DNA from: Cycas panzhihuaensis
Lineage: Eukaryota; Cycadophyta
DNA length: 64,000 bases
NCBI GenBank assembly: GCA_023213395.1
Contig: CM041465.1
Span: 8,432,001-8,496,000 of the forward strand
Direction of reading: 5' to 3'
Under the pieces are notes generated by a model. That model saw only the letters and a program-made list of their open reading frames with translations. It ran no database searches and was not told the origin of the DNA. Below, piece by piece: positions 1-10,895 of this stretch. The position numbers were made by a program, and so were the translations under genes. The stretch's first letter is position 1; each line of letters opens with the position of its first letter.

Positions 1-40
1 GATAATTGACTTCTTCACCAACTAAGCTCTTTTGGGATCA
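1..40 (+). repeat. End of 5' LTR of gypsy A
   Basis: This is identical to 5673-5712 and ends in GGATCA, the inverted complement of the 3' LTR start TGATCC. About 1 kb of this LTR is expected just left of the window. Confidence 0.9.
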
Positions 41-45
41 TATTT

Positions 46-57
46 TGGTATCGAGCC
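46..57 (+). other. Primer-binding site of gypsy A (tRNA-iMet type, decayed)
   Basis: It lies 5 bases after the LTR end and reads TGGTATCGAGCC. This is the common plant iMet primer site TGGTATCAGAGCC with one base missing. Confidence 0.7.
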
Positions 58-185
58 TCGATCTTTGTTGTAGGGACTTGAATGGTACAAACAAGGAAAT
101 GATACAAAGAGAAAGGTGAAGACTTTCTTGTGTTGCAATCACCAAGAAGACAAAGAAAGAATCCAAGCACCATGGTGAAAAGAAG

Positions 186-1094
186 ATGGAGAAATTAGAT
201 TTGAAAGGCTTGAGAAGAACGTCCGAACCCTTGATGCAAATGATGACCCACCTTCTACCTCTAGTCAAAGGAAAAGGCAAAGAGAAGGAATTTGAAGGAG
301 GATCCACATATGACCACGACCATGAAGAGGAAGAGGAGGAGACCTTAAAGCACTCTTTTGAAGAAAGCAAGGGTACTTCATCTCATCAACCCTTCAAGGT
401 GGAGGCAAAGTTGGATATTCCAACTTATGATGGAGAGGTAAATGCTGAAAAGTTGGACCATTGGTTGGATCAACTTGAAACCTACTTCACAATCTATGCT
501 TATAGTAATGCTCAAAAGCTTTCATTTGCTAGGCTCAAGATGTGTAAACATGCATTGACATGGTGGAATGCATATTTAAAGACTCATGATGTATCTTCTT
601 TTCATGGAGGGATTTTAAGAAAATAATAAAGAAGCAATTCTACCCCATAGGTCATGAGGAAGACCAATGGGTCACTTGGCAATATTTACGCCAAGGGAGA
701 GGTGTAAGTGTCCAAGACTATACTTCTTTATTTTTAGGCATGGCATGCTACTTGGTATTAATATGGATGAACATGTCACTCTTATGAAATTCATTGGAGG
801 ATTACATGAATACATAAGGAAGGAACTAAGGCTTTTAAGGTTCAATCCATTGGAGAAGCAAGTAGGATGGCTATGGCAATAGAAAGTAAAAGTAAGAAAT
901 CTACATTCATGTATAAAGATTCTACTTTTACTTCTAATAAGTATGAAAAGAATCCTAAATTGCACTCATCAAAAAGGCAAGAAGGAAAGAAGAAAAGAAC
1001 TAATTTTGTTAAAAGTTCTAACTATTGTGAGCATTGTGATATTAGTGGTCATATTACAGCAAAGTGTTGGAAGTTGCATCTAGAACTAAAGTGA
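186..1094 (+). pseudogene. gag of gypsy A (frameshifted)
   Basis: An open frame 186-626 starts MEKLDLKG and holds the plant retrotransposon gag core: FKVEAKLDIPTYDGEV, then KLDHWLDQLETYF and ALTWWNAYLK. An acidic, Glu-rich stretch precedes it. The frame breaks near 620, continues in another frame through about 880, and the end (867-1094) carries a CCHC zinc knuckle, [14 protein letters not shown]. Gag forms the particle and the knuckle binds the element's RNA. The same gag type is found in gypsy B (30724-31683, minus), so A and B are relatives. Not translatable as one protein. Confidence 0.88.
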
Positions 1095-2149
1095 AGCATA
1101 TCAAGGATATGGAATTAAGAAAGAAGGAAAAAGGGAAAGCACTACTTTCTGAGGTGGAGATTCAAAGTGAAGGAGAAGAAGAGAAGGTCACTCTACTTAC
1201 AAATTATGAAGATGATGCTATAAGGGAGGAACTATTTCACTTGAAGCTTCAAGTAGGAAATAGTATGATTGGTGCCATTATAGATCCGGGAAGCCAAAAG
1301 AATTTGATCTCAGAAAGTTTGGTAAAGAGCATTGGTTTGGTAACTACTCTTCACCCTCACCCATATCCTCTTGGTTGGATCCATAAAGATGTGGAAATGC
1401 AAATATCAAAGCAATGTACATTTAAATTTTCCATCACTAATGATTTTGTTGATGAGGTAATATGTGATGTGGTGCCACTGGATGTATGCCATGTTGTGCT
1501 TGGAAGTCCCTACTTGTGGGATCGAGATGCACTCTTCTATCGAAGGGAGAGAAAGTATCGATTGATGAAGGATAACAAGGGCTTCATCATAAAGGCCACA
1601 AAGAAGCACTTGGATAAGATAGCATTAATTTCAGCTACTCAAGCAAAAAGGATGATCAATGCATGTGGTAAATTTGTCATCTTAATGGTAAGGAGAAAAG
1701 AAGAGCCAAGAGATGAAGAAGGTCCTTCTACTCACACTCTTCTTATATCACCTAAACAAATGCAACAAATTGAGGAGTTAAAGACAAGGTATGATATTCT
1801 ATTTCAACATGTTGATGGGCTTCCACCAAAGAGAAAGATAGAGCATGAAATCACTCTTGTAGGAGATGCACCATTACCTAATGTTGCTTTGTATAGGCAC
1901 TCCATTGTAGAAAATAATGAGATAAAGAGGCAAGTTGAGGAGTTGCTTGATCAAGGGGTCATAAGACCTTCATGTTCACCTTGTGGGTCACCAATTGTCT
2001 TGGTGCCTAAGAAGGATGGAGGATGGAGAATGTGTATAGATTTTCGTGCTTTAAATAAAATTACAATTAAAAATCGCTACCCTTTGCCTCGTATAGATGA
2101 TTTGCTTGATCAAATTCAAGATGCTTGTTATTTCACTAAATTGATTTAA
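1064..2149 (+). pseudogene. Protease and first part of RT, gypsy A
   Basis: This 361-codon open stretch overlaps the end of gag in another frame. Around 1270 it has the retroviral-type aspartic protease motif [12 protein letters not shown]; the relative in gypsy B has [10 protein letters not shown], so a Gly has become Pro next to the catalytic Asp. The RT fingers follow: [20 protein letters not shown] and [13 protein letters not shown], then [14 protein letters not shown] stop at 2147-2149 comes from loss of one base just before the conserved GYHQ segment. Upstream sequence joins gag without a clear own start. Confidence 0.88.
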
Positions 2150-3130
2150 AAAGTGGTTATCACCAAGTTAGGGTCAAGGAGGAGGACACATGGAAGACGG
2201 CCTTCAAAACAAAGCAAGGACTCTTTGAATGGATGGTTATGCCTTTCGGATTGTGTAATGCTCCCGCAACATTCATGAGGCTAATGAATGAAATATTAAG
2301 GCCTTACTTGGATAATTATGTTGTTGTCTATCTTGATGACATTTTGATTTTCAAAGAACACATGGGAGGAACATTTGCAAGACATAGAAGAAGTTTTAAA
2401 GACTATGGCTAAGCATCATTTGAAGCTTAATGTGAAGAAGTGTGAATTTGGCAAGGAGAACTTGATCTTCTTAGGCTTTGTGGTTGGAGGAGGAAAGTTG
2501 AGCATTGATCCACTCAAGACTCAAGCCATCCTCAAATGGCCTAGGCCAACAAACATCACAGAGGTGAGAAGTTTTTAGAGCTTGTCAATACTTGAGAAAG
2601 TTCATTCTTCATTTCTCACAGTTGCAAAAGACCTCTACATGGATTGACAAAATCTAGTAGAAAGTTTACTTGGGGTTCCAAGGAGGAAGAAGCCTTTCTT
2701 CTTTTAAAGAAGAAAATTTGTGAAGCAACTTTTGGCAATGCCAACTTTGCAAAGGCCTTTGAAGTCGGGTCGATGTGAGTGGAAATGCGATGGGAGTCGT
2801 CCTTATTCAAGATGGGAAGCCTATTGCGTACCATTCGGAAGTCTTCACCCTCAAGTGAAGAACTACCCAACATATGATCGAGAAATGTTCGCACTTCATC
2901 AAGCATGCAAGCATTGGAGGTCATACTTGCTGGGAAAGAGGTTGTAGTTCATACCGATCATAAGCCTCTTCAATTTTTACAAACTCAAAGTAAATTACAA
3001 AGAAGCAAGACACATGAAGTGGATGAGTTATTTACAACAATTCAATATTGTAATTAAGTATAAAAGGGATCTAATAACAAAATTACCGATATGTTATCTA
3101 GACCACCTTGTTCCACTTCTTCTTCTACTT
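2150..3130 (+). pseudogene. RT palm/thumb and RNase H, gypsy A
   Basis: After the frameshift the palm continues with [14 protein letters not shown] and the catalytic box YLDD at 2329-2340, which is intact. Another frameshift follows at about 2355. The thumb is open at 2375-2578 ([20 protein letters not shown], ending at a stop). RNase H pieces include KNYPTYDREMFAL and KHWRSYLLGK near 2850-2940, and the usual closing DMLSRP at about 3090-3105. At least three frame changes separate these parts, so no enzyme can be made. Confidence 0.85.
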
Positions 3131-3199
3131 TTGTTTGTAGTTCTCTTATGAGTTTGCATGTGGAACCAATGCATCATGAAGAGTACAAAGACTTGTACC

Positions 3200-4407
3200 A
3201 TGAAGATGAAGCTTTGAAGGAAGAATTAGAGAACCTAGCGAAGGAAGACCTTCCCAGCTTGCTTGGAAGGATGGTCTACTTTTCAAAGGGGAGCTGCTCT
3301 ATGTTCCATCAAAAGGAGACAAGATCAAGTGGCTTAGAGAAGCCCATACTTCTAAAGTAGCTGGTCACTTTGGTATAGAGAAGACTTTAGCAAACTTGAG
3401 AAGATATGTTGTATGGCCAAAAATGTAAAATGATGTAAAAAATATGTAAAAGGATGTGTAATGTGTAATACTTCTAAGCCTTCTTCTAGAAAATTAGGAT
3501 TGTATACACCACTACCTATTCCCACTAGGCCTTGGGAAAGTATCTCCATTGATTTTTTAGGGGGACTTCCCATGACTAGGAAGGACATGATTATCTTTTG
3601 TTGTTGTAGATAGGTTTAGTAAAATGATATGTCTAATACCTTGTAAGAAGACAATCACAGTGCATGGAGCAAATTGAGTTATTCTTCGAGCATGTATGGA
3701 AGAATTTTGGCTTGCCTTCTTCCATCATTTCAGACGGACACTCGATTCCTTTCATCATTTTGGAAGTCACTATGGGAGATAATGGATACCAAATTGAAGA
3801 GGAGTACAAGTTTCCATCCTCAAACAGATGGACAAACCAAGTAGTGAATGTAACTTTGGTACATCTATTGAGGGGATACAATTCCAAGCATCCAAAGACT
3901 TGGGATGAATCATTGGCTTTTCTACAATTTGCTTTTAATAGAGCAATGCATGCATCACACTGTAAAGCACCTTTTGAAGTTTTTTTGGGATACTTACCTC
4001 AAAGTCCATTTGACTTGGAGTTTTCCATGCAATCTAAGGAAGGATCCGTCAAAGAGAAGGAGGAGCATGACAAGGCTTTAAGATACTTGGAGAAGATCTA
4101 GAGAGTCCACAAAGAAGTACATGATCAACTTCTAAGGACTCAACAAAAGTACAAGGAAAGACATGACAAGCATAGGCAAGAGTGTACTTTCCAAGAAGAA
4201 GATTTAGTATGGTTATACTTGAGCAAGGAGAGGTTAAAAGGAAAAGGTAAGAAACTCAAACCTATAAGGTATGGACCATTCAAGATTTTGAGAAAAGTAG
4301 GTGGCAATGCTTTCCAACTTGATCTTCCACCTTATATGCAAATATATTCAGTAGTAAATGCTGAATACTTAAAACTCTTTGAGCCCTCCATGCTAGATGA
4401 GGAATAG
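3200..4407 (+). pseudogene. Integrase of gypsy A
   Basis: The H2C2 zinc-binding region lies at about 3320-3475 (AHTSKVAGHFGIEKTL, then CVMCNTSKPS). The catalytic core starts near 3540 (SIDFLGGLP) and continues in the frame open at 3664-4101 (IISDGHS at the second Asp; QFAFNRAMHAS and PFDLEFSMQS later). The core middle is read in a shifted frame, see findings. The C-terminal GPF module is at 4219-4407 (YGPFKILRKVGGNAFQLDLP, ending PSMLDEE). I see no chromodomain. It would have inserted element DNA; now broken. Confidence 0.85.
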
Positions 4408-4640
4408 GATCAGTTCACTTTACCTTGATTGATGATTTGTATTTGGAAAGTGAGGAGCCTCTCAAGGAAGATTGTATCTTGGAGAGAAAATCTACCAAAA
4501 CAAGACATAAGACACATGAATCTTTCAGGATTGGAGTAGCAGGCCAATTGCCTAGTAAGGCCAAGTGGTTTAGTAGGCAACAAGGAGAACAACACTTCCC
4601 CATCTCCAATTCTATGCCAAACAGGAGTTGGCTATTTTCC

Positions 4641-4653
4641 AAGGAAGGGGGAG
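4641..4653 (+). other. Polypurine tract of gypsy A
   Basis: The tract AAGGAAGGGGGAG lies 3 bases before the TG that opens the 3' LTR. It is the expected primer for plus-strand DNA. Confidence 0.8.
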
Positions 4654-4656
4654 CCA

Positions 4657-5712
4657 TGATCCAGGAGGATCTACCATATGTTTACAGGATGCGGAAAATG
4701 CTAGGCATTGGAATAACTAAAAGAGATATGGCCAAATGGTATCAAAACTCTATGAAATTTTATTTAAAGGGATAAGACACATCTCACTAGATGTGTACAA
4801 AAGGTGGGGTTCAGAAAATATCATTTGATTAGAGTTCAAGCCTTGTCTTTGCATAAAAATTAATCCCATAATTAGCAGAAAAAAAATAGAAAATATATAT
4901 ATTTTATTATATGAATAGAAACATGGCGAAATGACATCAAAATGAGCTAAAATTTTGAGGAAGCAGAGGAGACATACGTTCCTATATGTGTACAAAATTT
5001 GAGCTAAATTGGAGTCCGTTAAGGTCAGTTACAAGCTGCAACTTTTAAGAATTGCATGAAGGCCACTTGGACAGCAGAAAAATAGCAAATACATATTATT
5101 ATTAAATGAATAAAAATGTAGCCAAATGACATCCAAATGAGCTGAAAATTTGAGGAAGCTGAGGGAACATGCGTTCCTATACGTGTACCAAATTTGAGCT
5201 AAATTGGAGTACATTAAGATCTATTACAAGCTACAACTTTTTAAGAATTGTATGAAGGCCACTTGGACAACATGCATTCTGGTGGTTAGTGATTATACTT
5301 GCATGATTGCCACTTGTTAAACATGAAATTCAGGTTTCTTTCTATAAATTGAGCCCTTCTACAGGTTTGAGAGGTGGTTCTTGGAGACTTGACTTGGGAA
5401 GCATCCTTGGAGAAGAATTTGGAGGGTTTGAGTTCTCCTTATGGTATAATTGTAACATTTATTCCTTGTAATTTTACTATTCTTTTGCTAGTTGATTTCT
5501 CCACCATTAAATGGAGATTTTCATGGTTTAATAAAAGTATTATTCCTCATACTTTTGAATCAATTCCAAGAATAAATTATTTTGTGTAGAATTTTCCTTT
5601 CATGGGCTCATTATTGTTTTGATGTTATTGAGATTTCTACACTAACTCCCAGGATCTCAAGGAGAAAAGGTTGATAATTGACTTCTTCACCAACTAAGCT
5701 CTTTTGGGATCA
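4657..5712 (+). repeat. 3' LTR of gypsy A (1056 bp)
   Basis: It starts TGATCC and ends GGATCA, a perfect 6-bp terminal inverted repeat. Its last 40 bases equal the window start. It carries an internal tandem duplication (4780-5271). A run near 5344 (TATAAATTGAGCCC) could be a TATA element for the LTR promoter. The antisense open frames here are only echoes of the tandem repeat. Confidence 0.9.
4780..5271 (+). repeat. About 196-bp tandem repeat inside LTR of gypsy A
   Basis: Two clear units (about 4876-5071 and 5072-5270) share stretches such as TTTGAGCTAAATTGGAGT and GAAGGCCACTTGGACA at a spacing of 195-196. A third, worn unit begins near 4780: GTGTACAAA recurs about 195 bases upstream of its place in the first clear unit. 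Confidence 0.8.
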
Positions 5713-5718
5713 AATACC

Positions 5719-6540
5719 CTATGACAAAACTGTATAGGATGTGTGATGGGGGAATTGAGTCATGGAAGAGACAGGATGAGAAGAGGTAACCCTAGTGGTA
5801 TAGGAACAAATAGGTAGACTAGGTAAAGGTACAGCCACTTGACTTGAGATAAGAGCATGAGCGAGATTAGGGTTACCATGGATAAAAATAGTAGTAGTAT
5901 CTTCTTGGGTAGAAGGCATCATATGGGGAGAATGGATCTGAACTTGCAAACAAGAATGAGAAGGAAGAGGCTGAGAATAGGTCAACTTATAATCTTCTAT
6001 CTCCTTTAAAGGAGATGAATGAGATCTTGATGAAGGTCTAGGTAAAGGAGGGTGGGAAGGATGGGGAGATCAAATGACATTAGGGGCATTTGGGGGCTCA
6101 ACTTAAATTAAGTCATACTCTTTACAAAAAGGATCAAATTGATGATGCTGTAGTAAGGATGTTATAGGATAAGTCTCTAGATAAAATGGATCTTAATAAC
6201 CAATCATCTGAAGTGGAGTAGGGATCCTAGTAAAAATTGGCTCAAAATATGATGAATGTTCTTGAATGAGAGATGGTTCTTCTTGTGTGAAAGAAGGATC
6301 TACATAAGAAGGATCACCATGATACTAAGACAGTTCAAAAAAATCTTACTCCACTTGAATGTCACATAACTAGGTGAGATCCTTAGGAGGATAAACATAA
6401 GTGTCATGAATATGATGCTGTGAAGATTTAATATAAGATGATGAATCTTCTTGAAAAAAATATGAAAGGTTTACAATTCAAGTAGAAGGCCTTAAAGCCT
6501 CAAGGATTGTCTAGGAGTTGGTGTTATGTTTTCCATCACT
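5719..6540 (-). pseudogene. gag N-terminal part of Tat copy 1
   Basis: On the minus strand one reading frame runs from about 6540 down to the gypsy A junction; its last 89 codons (5985-5719) are open. The product is rich in Ser, Pro and His (PLPSHSCLQVQIHSPH), as is usual for the N-terminal gag of Tat elements. Two codons that are CAA here (5755-5757, 5944-5946) are TAA stops in the other copy (54289-54291, 54478-54480). Further upstream the frame has stops, so this copy is dead too. Gag identity rests on position next to the LTR and on continuity with the Tat knuckle at 53039-53080 of the other copy. Confidence 0.6.
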
Positions 6541-6590
6541 TTAATAAGAGGACAAATGGTAGTTCCCTAGTATAGTCACTAGAAAGATGG

Positions 6591-8905
6591 TGAGTCTTGG
6601 AGGACCTAAATAAAATATCTCTCAATTAATATGTTGTTTCTCTTATTTTAAATTTAGACTAGGAGATATAAAGTCTAAGAGAACCTAAGTGACCACCTTT
6701 ATCCAACTCCTAAGAAGGAGTCTCCACCTAATTATGTTTTCTAGTAAAGATGTAAATGAATGAGATGAAAAAAGGCTAGGATATATGGGCATGATTGAAT
6801 CTACTAGCCTACATAATTGGTTGAAGGAGTTCTAAGTTCAGAACTACTCTAACAATGCCTCTTGTGTCCTTCATAGGGACTTCTTTCCTTCTATTTTTTC
6901 AACCTTTTGAGTTTTACTTAAATGAAGGAAAAGAGTTAAATAAATAGAAGGAATTTTATTTCTTTCTTCTAAGATAAAATGAAAATCATAAAGGTAATCA
7001 ATGAAGCTACAAAATCCATACACCTTCTTTCAAACAAATAAGCAAAGAAAGCTACTATGTATGCAATTTCTTCTTTTTTTTCCTAATTTAAAAGATGAAG
7101 CACACTAAAATAAGTATAAGACTATTTCCTTTAGATGCAATACACACTTTTTTAAGGAAAGAAAAATACTAACATGACATACAACATAACATGCAACTAT
7201 ATATGCAAAATTACCAAGAGTTTCAATAATATGCAATGCCAATAAAGGTTTTTTTTATCTCAAATACATGCAATCTTTCCTTTAAACAATGATTCCACAA
7301 CAAAAAGAGAAATTTTAAAGACTTTCTACCACTATTATTAATGATTTTTTAGACCATTAATAGTACATGCAACCAATTATATTCATGCCATAAACCTCAC
7401 ATACAAGCAACAAGCTGAAACATTAGAGATTCTATCATAAATAGAGTAGAATGAGCTCTAAAGGGATCCTTGAATCTCTAATGATCTAAAAAATCACACA
7501 TATATCACTCACCAATTTATATTTTGCCTTTTAGATAAAGAGAATAAACCAAAGAGTGAAATCACATAAGAATTAAAACCAAAACTTCTTTCCTACTTGA
7601 AAAAATTATGTCTTAGAATATCTCTTTTTCTTTCATTTGATCAAATTTCCCCAAACACTTCTTTTAAAATTGATAAAGGAAAAAAAAAATCAACAAGCAC
7701 CATAGTCTATACTATAGCCATGAATAAGCTAAAAATGATGGTGAACCATTTAGGATTTTGAATGCTATAGAAGAATTAGAGGAGATAGCTATTTAGATAG
7801 TGAAGAGATCACCATGCTTCACATTAGTCTATCTTCTTTTTACTCTACAAAGGGCTAACTTTTTAGCCAAAGTTCCAAGCTAAAAATAAGTATAAGATCA
7901 CCATAAACACTAATAGAAAAGAAGAGTAAACTCTAAGCAAAAAGCAATCTCCAACAAGTAGTGAAATCATAGGAATTTTCAATAGGAAAGATCTTACGAG
8001 TAGAGAGGAATTTTGAAGTTGAAAACCTTGAAAAAAATCAAAGAACTTGAAGAACAAACCATAAAAATTTGAATATCAGTAGAACAATAATCTAAAGCAT
8101 TAAAATTTCCTCATGATTTCACCCATTAACATCACCAAATATAGTTTTCCAAGTCACAATAGCAAAAATCATTAAAAGTCTCTAAAAAATCTTAGAAAAG
8201 TCTCTAAATCTTCAACTCTTGACTCTCTTTATTTGAATGATAGATCACAACACTCTTAGGGTTTAACTTGGACATGAAATAAATAATTTTTCATCAAACC
8301 TAGGTAGTGACATATAAAAATCTGGTATGCTTGCTAAGTTTTGCACATATAACAATCAAAACCATGACCGATCATGGTTTTGGTAGGCCAAAAATATGAG
8401 TTTAACACTAAAGACACGACTGGTCATATTTTTGGTAGCACAAAAAATGTGACAAGTGAGGAGGTGAAAAATGGCTCATTAAAAGTCAAAAAAATTAAAT
8501 TTTAATCATAAATTTAAGCACAAGCAACTTTATTAATGAGGAAAGAGGCCTAAGATATGATGAAAATGATAAGCACAAGCCCAAAAATTGATTAAAAATG
8601 ATAAAATAAGGGCGAAATTAAGATGAAATGATAAAAATATGAAACAAAAAAGGTTCTAAGAGAAGAAATGGATTAAAATGATCATAAAAGAAAAATTTTA
8701 GTGCCATAGATATCAGTAGGTGATATCATAGTCATACAACAAAATATGACTCATCATGCATCATCAACTAAATCAATATAACATTTCATCAAAACATGGC
8801 CTAATATAATATAAAACCAAGTTATCATTTATTTTCCTTATGAAATTATACAAAGATGTGTTAAAATTTAAAGGGGTGGGTGAGAGGCTAGGTTTTGGTG
8901 AAATA
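6591..8905 (-). repeat. 5' LTR of Tat copy 1 (about 2.3 kb)
   Basis: It aligns over its whole length with 36071-38359 (about 86% in a sampled 240-base stretch) and with 55125-57019 plus 63101-63519 (about 95%). The plus-strand left end is TGAGTCT. The right end reads GAAATA where the 36-kb copy has GAAACA, so the terminal CA has become TA. No believable protein is encoded; the 64-codon antisense frame at 7863-8057 is an accident of the LTR. Confidence 0.85.
8357..8382. repeat. Hairpin in Tat LTR
   Basis: An 11-bp perfect stem (CAAAACCATGA / TCATGGTTTTG) closes a 4-base loop. The same hairpin near 56895 has one mismatch, and the 36-kb LTR (around 37815-37850) has lost most of it. Function unknown. 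Confidence 0.7.
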
Positions 8906-9390
8906 TTATAGTAGTGCTTTTTGCACCATAAATCAATATAATATTGAAGCAGACTTAGGAAAAAACTACCTAACTATGATAGATAACCAACCTCAACCTT
9001 GACTAATAATGCCCCAAACCAAATTTAATGGCTGGCATGTGGAAATAAGGTAATGGAAGTCTAATCCAATGGGAATGGGACATTGGAATAGAGGGAAACA
9101 AGTTATAAGAGGGTGGAGAAATACCTTTTCCAACTGATAGACCATGGCAGGGAGACACCAAAGCCATGGACTAGAGTCTTGATTATCATTAGCAAGAGTG
9201 AGGTAGATAAGAAAACCAAGCAAGTAGGTAAACATACATTCCCTATCTAACTATGCATCATAAAATCATAATAATACAATATCTATGATATGTTAAAGAG
9301 ATAAAGATGCATACCTGTATTCACCTATACATCATTGTGTCCATGCCATTTTTGAAAGCCAGGAAATAGGGAGATGGCATAAATTACATT
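8906..9390. repeat. Duplicated flank next to Tat 5' LTR (copy 1)
   Basis: These bases match 63520-64000 at about 96% (roughly 18 differences counted by eye) although they lie outside the LTR. The LTR copy at 36071-38359 stops exactly at 38359 and lacks this sequence. It is therefore host flank duplicated together with the element, not part of the LTR. No coding sequence is seen. Confidence 0.75.
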
Positions 9391-10131
9391 TTTAATAGCA
9401 TTGATATTAATGACCAACCCTCTTGCTTCTCTATTTTCATGGTAGTACTTTAGTTTCACATGCTTTTTTATTATTTACATTAGGACCCTACATTCTCTTT
9501 ATTATTTATGTAATAAACTGCAAGTTATTATTACTATCACAATAGCCATGTTTGACAGATTTATAGGAATGAAATGTGTTTTATGTACTACATTTTATCT
9601 CAACATATGCTATATGTTATTGTAATATTTTTAGGTTTAGAGGCATAATAAATTTACCCTCCTTATTACCCTTTATTATGATATTTATTGAGTTGAAGGC
9701 ATAATTAATTTGCCCTCTAAATCATCATTAATGGTGCCTCTTTTCCTTCTTGTGGAAGATGGCATAAATGCCGCTTCCTTCATATGTCAATGAGTGTACC
9801 AATGCTTGAATTTTTTCTCAGCATATAGCAGTAAAAATGTATTTACAAATGTTTGACAAAATATCCAACTCTATAGTATTTATTTAGTCAAGTACTTCAT
9901 CTTGCTCCTAGGATACACATCAGATTGAGGTCTACTCCATGCTAATGAACCATATACATGAAGACACTATCTAGATAACTAATAGACACAATGATTAGTG
10001 ACCCATGTAATTTGGTGGATGGTGATTTCTTTATATGGATATCAATGAAATTTTCTAATAAAGCAAATTGATGGTTAACAAGAATTGTTGATACAACTTT
10101 TTATTGTAAAAATTAAATATTAAGGGGGGAC
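9391..10131. other. No gene seen; AT-rich intergenic sequence
   Basis: Only a small local duplication stands out: an AGGCATAATAAATTTACCC-like unit at 9641-9662 and 9697-9718. The last bases (about 10122-10131) are a G-rich purine run resembling a retrotransposon polypurine tract. Confidence 0.5.
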
Positions 10132-10453
10132 GTTAGAAGATAATGTTTAATTTGTAGGTTAGGTATTTAATATTTGATTGATTACATTATGTTAGTACTT
10201 GTTAAAGGTCCTATTATCATTAAAATGATCAAGTCATAACTTAATATTATGACTTCTATACATGTGGGGTCTATTATGTACCCATATTTTATAATGTCAT
10301 CATGTAAGGTGACATGTGTCACCTTCCATGATCAAACCCTTCATGTTTCTATTTTACAATAGATGTATTACAATTAGTATATATACACACTCAATGCATT
10401 ATGAGATTAATGAAAAATTGATACTGGTTTTTAATGTTCTTCATGCTAGTTTC
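10132..10453 (+). repeat. Probable decayed copia LTR
   Basis: A purine tract (about 10121-10131) precedes GTTAGAAGATAATG, a common start for copia LTRs whose first T would here be C. The block has a TATA-like run (TATATATACACACTC, about 10378) and an AT-rich end before a copia gag remnant. No second copy or clear primer site was found, so the end at 10453 is a guess. Confidence 0.4.
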
Positions 10454-10895
10454 ATATATTTGGTGTGTATAGTTTGATAATATCCCTCTATTTTTAATAA
10501 ATTCATTTAATTTATTAATCATTAATATAGTCTTTATTTTAATGTTATTTATTTACGAACATGTTTTTGTATAATGTTATTATAAATTTAATTTAATCTT
10601 TAATATTTATCTTTATAAATATATTTTAAATAATAAATATGATTAAAAGAGATACTCCCCTAATTTCTTTAATAAATTACATAATTTATTTATAAAAGTA
10701 TTATTGTATTTCTATTTCATTAATTTAATCTTATTATATTTTAATATGAAAACAAAATTATTATGATTATATTATATTTTATGTTCGTGGCCTATTATAA
10801 TAATTAATTTAGTTTAGAAGTTTACTTTTGTCATTTACCTTATCTTTTTATTTTTATTAAAAATATCTCCATTTATCTCAGGGTATTTTTCCAAA

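Larger units (their letters stand above)
1..5712 (+). mobile_element. Ty3/gypsy LTR retrotransposon A (5' LTR cut by window edge)
   Basis: The first 40 bases recur exactly at 5673-5712, so they are the end of the 5' LTR and the end of the 3' LTR. A tRNA-iMet-like primer site, a gag with a CCHC knuckle, protease, reverse transcriptase (RT), RNase H, integrase, a purine tract and a 3' LTR follow in the usual gypsy order. The LTR termini are the inverted pair TGATCC...GGATCA. The coding region has several frameshifts and at least one stop, so the copy is dead. It sits inside a Tat-like element: the base after its end matches 54249 of the other Tat copy. The right 5-bp flank is aatac; the left flank lies outside the window. 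Confidence 0.92.
5713..8905 (-). mobile_element. Tat/Ogre-like gypsy element, copy 1: 5' end only
   Basis: The block matches 54249-57014 and, beyond the chromovirus insertion, 63101-63519, at roughly 95-96% by eye. It holds the start of gag (5719-6540), a primer-site remnant (6561-6580) and a complete LTR (6591-8905), read on the minus strand. Its left edge is set by the insertion of gypsy A. The rest of this Tat copy, if present, lies left of the window. Confidence 0.85.

Noticed and set aside
38-370. 110-codon minus-strand frame at the window start
   Set aside because: It is the complement of the gag start and leader of gypsy A; low-complexity Ser/Phe-rich with no motif.
4750-5214. Two similar minus-strand frames (MYTYRN.../MYSNLAQIWYTYRN...) suggesting a small gene pair
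   Set aside because: They are shadows of the 196-bp tandem repeat in the LTR.
7863-8057. 64-codon Leu/Phe-rich minus-strand frame found again at 56398-56592
   Set aside because: It is kept in both copies only because the whole LTR was duplicated recently; the older LTR at 36071-38359 does not keep it open.
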